Source: an uncultured Erysipelotrichaceae bacterium (GTDB lineage Bacteria > Bacillota_I > Bacilli_A > RFN20 > CAG-826). Taken from it: a stretch of 8,115 nt of DNA. The stretch covers positions 1-8,115 of the forward strand of contig CACZNF010000015.1 in assembly GCA_902782395.1 (NCBI GenBank). Reading direction: 5' to 3'. A model generated the notes under the pieces. The model saw only the letters and a list, made by a program, of their open reading frames with translations, was not told the DNA's origin and did no database searches. Shown here one piece after another: positions 5,526-8,115 of the stretch. The position numbers and the translations under genes are program-made. Within the stretch, counting starts at the first letter, position 1. Every line of letters starts with the position of its first letter.

Positions 5526-6491
5526 ATGCCTCAACCAGTAATTATTATTCTCATCGTTGTTGGTGCTTTATTAGTCTTAGGATTAATCTTTTCCGTATTC
5601 TTTACTTTCCTCGTGGCCTATAAGGTCTATAGCAAAACATTAATGCGAGATAAGAATAGCCATTGGGGTAGAGAACATTGTTCTGAACCAGGCAATCCCG
5701 CATTAGAAACAATGTGGAAGAGAGGTCTTAAGTGGGCAGAAAAAGATAAATCATTTATTAAAGAATTATCTATTCAATCAGACGATGGTTTAAAACTTGT
5801 TGGTGAATGGTTTGATTATGGTTTTGATAAAACAGTGATTATTCTTCCAGGTAGAAGAGAAACATTAGTGTATTCCTACTACTACGCTCAACCATATAAA
5901 GAATTAGGTATTAATGTTTTAGTTATCGATCAAAGAGCGCATGGTCTTAGTGAAGGTACATATTCCACATGTGGTATTAAAGAAGCTGATGACGTCAAGT
6001 TATGGCTTAGATATATGCATGATGTATTAAATCAAAAAGAATTATTCATCCATGGTATTTGTGTTGGTACATGTGTGACCGCGATAACTGCGGCGACATT
6101 TAAAGAACCATACTTAAAAGCGGTCGTTATGGACAGTGCTTTTATCACCTATAAAGAAATATATAAGAACCACTACATCGAAAGTGGTCATGCTTTATTC
6201 CCTGTCTATTATCAAATTTGGATGTGGTTTAAACACTTCACTAAATGCGATATTGAAGACGCTAAAACAATTAATTATGTGCCTAAGTTTGATAATCTTC
6301 CTGTTCTTTTTATCTGGGGTACAAAAGATGTCTATTGCTTACCTGAAAAAAGCAAAGAAGTCTACGCTGCTTGTTCCTCAAATAAGAAAGAAATTGTGTG
6401 GTTTGAAGGGGCCTTACATTCTAGAGTCAGATTAAGCGATGAAGAACGCTATGACAGTGTTATTAGCGACTTTTTCGCAAGAAATGCTTGA
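5526..6491 (+). CDS. Membrane-anchored alpha/beta hydrolase with Cys at the nucleophile position
   Basis: This is a 321-residue protein. Residues 5-32 form one strong membrane helix, followed by basic residues (K33, K37, R41, K43). By the positive-inside rule the enzyme domain should face the cytoplasm. The rest has the alpha/beta-hydrolase order: TVIILPGRRE (103-112, oxyanion region), VLVIDQRAHGLSEG (131-144), nucleophile elbow HGICVG (176-181), FIWGTKD (262-268, acid D268) and EGALHSR (294-300, His298). The elbow normally reads G-x-S-x-G; here it is G-I-C-V-G, so Cys179 replaces Ser. Asp and His are in place, so a Cys-His-Asp triad as in dienelactone hydrolase is plausible. The substrate is unknown; position after DegV suggests an acyl ester or thioester. 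The ATG lies one base after the degV stop, with AAGGA at 5516-5520. Confidence 0.87.
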   Translation: MPQPVIIILIVVGALLVLGLIFSVFFTFLVAYKVYSKTLMRDKNSHWGREHCSEPGNPALETMWKRGLKWAEKDKSFIKELSIQSDDGLKLVGEWFDYGFDKTVIILPGRRETLVYSYYYAQPYKELGINVLVIDQRAHGLSEGTYSTCGIKEADDVKLWLRYMHDVLNQKELFIHGICVGTCVTAITAATFKEPYLKAVVMDSAFITYKEIYKNHYIESGHALFPVYYQIWMWFKHFTKCDIEDAKTINYVPKFDNLPVLFIWGTKDVYCLPEKSKEVYAACSSNKKEIVWFEGALHSRVRLSDEERYDSVISDFFARNA

Positions 6492-6589
6492 TTTGCAACC
6501 AAAAGTTGCGTAATTTCTAACCAGAGTTGGTGGCGCAACCAAATGAAAAATTGCTAGATTGTTGGTGTCAAAAACAGGAGGAAACGATT
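6492..6589 (+). promoter_or_regulatory. Repeat-rich gap before the XRE gene, possible operator region
   Basis: The gap holds a cluster of related short repeats. GCAACCAAA occurs at 6495-6503 and 6535-6543, exactly 40 bp apart. GTTGCG (6505-6510) is the inverse of CGCAAC (6534-6539). GTTGGTG occurs at 6526-6532 and 6561-6567. TTGGT (6527-6531) can pair with ACCAA (6538-6542). AACCA also occurs at 6519-6523. XRE regulators often bind inverted repeats before their own gene, so this may be an operator; that is inference. No strong promoter stands out: TTGATT (6488-6493) with TAATTT (6511-6516) at 17 bp is weak. No terminator separates the hydrolase from the regulator. Confidence 0.4.
6576..6581 (+). 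promoter_or_regulatory. Ribosome binding site of the XRE gene (decides the start)
   Basis: AGGAGG lies 8 nt before the ATG at 6590. This is the strongest ribosome site in the area and selects that ATG over the in-frame TTG at 6527. Confidence 0.88.
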
Positions 6590-7375
6590 ATGACAATTGA
6601 AATCGCAGACAGATTAGTTAAATTAAGAAAAAAATACGGTTACTCCCAAGAAGAACTCGCGGATAAATTAGGCTTATCAAGACAAGCAGTTAGTAAATGG
6701 GAAAGAGCCGAAGCTTCTCCAGACACAGACAATCTTATTTGCTTAGCGAAATTATATGGAGTATCTCTCGATGAACTCCTCGCTACCGAAGAAGATATTG
6801 ACACTATCGTTGAAGAACAAATCAAAGATAATAAAGAAGAAGCGCCCGCTCAAGAAGAAAAGAAAGTTGAAATCAAAGACGATGAAGTAGTCTTATTCAG
6901 CAAAAGCGGTAAGAAAGTCACCATTAATGATGATGGCGTGACCTGCTATAACGCTGATGGCTCAGTTAAGAAACATCAATTCGATACCAAGATGGCGATC
7001 ATCGGTGCTGTTGAAGGCACATTATTCACATTAGCCTTAGTCGCTTATATCGTTGTTAGTGCGCTTCTTGGTTGGTGGGGTATCATGTGGATAGTCTTCT
7101 TTATCCCAGAAATCATTTGTTCTATTGCTAGAGCAATTGTAAAAAGAAACGCTAACCACTTCAACATGGCTTTCGTAGCGATATTTGCCTTCTTCTTAGT
7201 GAGCCTTACCATACCAGTCGCTCTTGGTACATATGGTGATCCAATGTTATGGCATCCAATGTGGGTAGTCTTCTTAGCCATTCCAGCTTATCACTCCACT
7301 GTCGGAGCAATTAACAAAGTTCTCGGTAAAAAAGAGGATGACGATAAAGAAGATAAAGACGAGGATGATGACTAA
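6590..7375 (+). CDS. XRE-family regulator with C-terminal multi-pass membrane domain
   Basis: This is a 261-residue protein. Residues 4-66 are a Cro/C1-type helix-turn-helix: RLVKLRKKYGYSQEELADKL, then GLSRQAVSKWERAEASPD, then the closing LAKLYGVSLDELL. An acidic linker (67-98) and a short probable beta-rich stretch (VVLFSKSGKKVTINDDG, 100-116) follow. Residues 133-245 hold three or four hydrophobic helices, including WWGIMWIVFFIPEIIC and WHPMWVVFLAIPAYH; the W-H-P-x-W motif is common at the end of HTH-membrane fusions in Bacillota. The last 13 residues are almost all Asp/Glu/Lys. The protein should be an inner-membrane-tethered DNA-binding regulator that senses a membrane or envelope signal; the signal is unknown. 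The ATG at 6590 has AGGAGG upstream and starts the HTH domain naturally. arcC begins 6 bp after its stop. The upstream gap (6492-6589) may hold its operator. Confidence 0.87.
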   Translation: MTIEIADRLVKLRKKYGYSQEELADKLGLSRQAVSKWERAEASPDTDNLICLAKLYGVSLDELLATEEDIDTIVEEQIKDNKEEAPAQEEKKVEIKDDEVVLFSKSGKKVTINDDGVTCYNADGSVKKHQFDTKMAIIGAVEGTLFTLALVAYIVVSALLGWWGIMWIVFFIPEIICSIARAIVKRNANHFNMAFVAIFAFFLVSLTIPVALGTYGDPMLWHPMWVVFLAIPAYHSTVGAINKVLGKKEDDDKEDKDEDDD

Positions 7376-7381
7376 TTAAAT

Positions 7382-8115
7382 ATGGCAAAATACGTAGTTT
7401 CTTTAGGTGGTAACGCACTAGGCAATAATCCTAGTGAACAAAAACAAGCATTAATAAAAGTCGCTGAGGCTATTACTGGTTTAATTATGGACGGTCACGA
7501 AGTGGCTATAGTCCATGGTAACGGACCTCAAGTCGGTATGATTAATCTTGCTTTCGAAACATCTAAAGAAACACCTAATATGCCATTCCCTGAATGTGGC
7601 GCGATGAGCGAAGGCTATATTGGCTACCATATCCAAAATGCTTTATATAACTCGTTTAAAGAAAACAATATTAACAAATCTGTCGTAACTTTAATTTCGC
7701 AAGTTTTAGTGGACCCACAAGATCCACTTTTCTTGCATCCAAGTAAACCAATTGGTTCCTTCTATACAAAAGAACAAGCCGAACAAATTAGTAAAGAAAA
7801 AGGCTATATCATGAAAGAAGATGCTGGAAGAGGTTATCGAAGAGTCGTTCCTTCACCACTTCCAATCGATATTATTGAAAAAGAATCTATTAAAGCTCTA
7901 TTAGATAATGGACAAGTTGTCATATGCGCAGGTGGAGGTGGCATCCCTGTTATTAAACAAGATAACAAATTAGAGGGTGTGGCCGCGGTAATCGATAAAG
8001 ATTACGCTTCCAGCAAGCTCGCTAGTCTCATAGACGCTGATTATTTAGTTATTTTAACCGCTGTGGATAACGTTCATCTAAACCACGGAAAAGAAAACGA
8101 AGTAATCTTAAAAGA
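7382..8115 (+). CDS. arcC: Carbamate kinase (3' end outside window)
   Basis: 244 of an expected roughly 310 residues are visible. The enzyme converts carbamoyl phosphate and ADP to ATP, CO2 and ammonia in the cytoplasm, the last step of arginine deiminase, agmatine or related ureido-compound breakdown. Family motifs appear in order: YVVSLGGNALG at the start, VHGNGPQVG (44-52), MSEGYIGYHIQNAL (75-88), ISQVLVDPQDP (105-115), SKPIGSFY (121-128), EDAGRGYRRVVPSPLP (146-161), ICAGGGGIPV (181-190), AAVIDKDYAS (200-209) and LVILTAVDNV (222-231). The start is fixed by the family N-terminus. No good ribosome site precedes it (the nearest purine run, GAGGATG, ends about 14 nt upstream), so translation may depend on coupling to the XRE gene, 6 bp before it. 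No arcA or arcB is in the window, so the source of carbamoyl phosphate is not shown. Confidence 0.95.
   Translation, partial: MAKYVVSLGGNALGNNPSEQKQALIKVAEAITGLIMDGHEVAIVHGNGPQVGMINLAFETSKETPNMPFPECGAMSEGYIGYHIQNALYNSFKENNINKSVVTLISQVLVDPQDPLFLHPSKPIGSFYTKEQAEQISKEKGYIMKEDAGRGYRRVVPSPLPIDIIEKESIKALLDNGQVVICAGGGGIPVIKQDNKLEGVAAVIDKDYASSKLASLIDADYLVILTAVDNVHLNHGKENEVILK

Noticed and set aside
6136..6435. 99-codon plus-strand frame inside the hydrolase gene
   Set aside because: It overlaps the conserved Asp/His part of the hydrolase and has no family signal.
6495..6510. GCAAC/GTTGC hairpin as a terminator of the hydrolase operon
   Set aside because: The stem is only five pairs and no T-run follows, so I treat it as part of a repeat cluster instead.
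6527..6589. TTG-initiated 21-residue extension of the XRE protein
   Set aside because: No ribosome site precedes 6527, the extension lies in the repeat region, and AGGAGG directs the ATG at 6590, which begins the HTH domain.
6640..7281. Minus-strand frames opposite the XRE gene
   Set aside because: They are antisense to the HTH and membrane domains, with no supporting signal.
1..8115. CRISPR array, insertion sequence, prophage, tRNA or rRNA
   Set aside because: No regularly spaced repeats, transposase, terminal inverted repeats or RNA gene signatures were seen; base and codon use look uniform across the genes.

Overview
The window comes from a low-GC bacterium, most likely an uncultured or host-associated member of the Bacillota (Bacilli/Erysipelotrichia-like or an Acholeplasma/RF39-type relative). 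The evidence is AT-rich DNA, strong AGGAGG-type ribosome sites, AGA/CGT arginine codons, Bacillota-type protein families and intrinsic terminators. TGA is used as a stop (217-219, 6489-6491) and Trp is always TGG, so this is the standard bacterial code and not the Mycoplasma code. The placement is inferred from sequence character only.

Layout. (1) 1-1495: end of an oligopeptide ABC transporter operon. It holds the tail of the gene before oppF (probably oppD), then oppF, joined by an ATGA overlap and closed by a good intrinsic terminator. (2) 1500-3145: a single-gene unit encoding an exported lipoprotein of the YfbK type (von Willebrand A domain), followed by a strong hairpin that probably serves both strands. 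(3) 3165-3377, minus strand: rpmE (ribosomal protein bL31), convergent with the lipoprotein gene. (4) 3378-3507: divergent promoter region, with a plausible rpmE promoter and leader hairpin on one strand. On the other strand a consensus TATAAT lies so close to the next start codon that the message is probably leaderless. (5) 3508-6491: a tight three-gene operon encoding a membrane glycosyltransferase 2 (GtrA-like tail), a DegV-family fatty-acid-binding protein and a membrane-anchored alpha/beta hydrolase with Cys at the nucleophile position. (6) 6492-8115: a repeat-rich 98-bp gap, an XRE regulator fused to a multi-pass membrane domain, then carbamate kinase (arcC), which is cut by the window end.

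How the genes may work together. The GT2/DegV/hydrolase operon suggests work on lipids or the envelope: lipid-linked sugar transfer, fatty-acid delivery and ester or thioester hydrolysis. This is inference from co-transcription. The XRE-membrane protein sits 6 bp before arcC and may share its transcript, so control of carbamoyl-phosphate metabolism is possible but unproven. Most of the window is housekeeping-like. I see no phage, IS element, CRISPR array, RNA gene or clearly new multi-gene system. The best leads are the Cys-nucleophile hydrolase, the coiled-coil insertion in OppF, the leaderless glycosyltransferase message and the membrane-tethered regulator with its repeat-rich upstream region.
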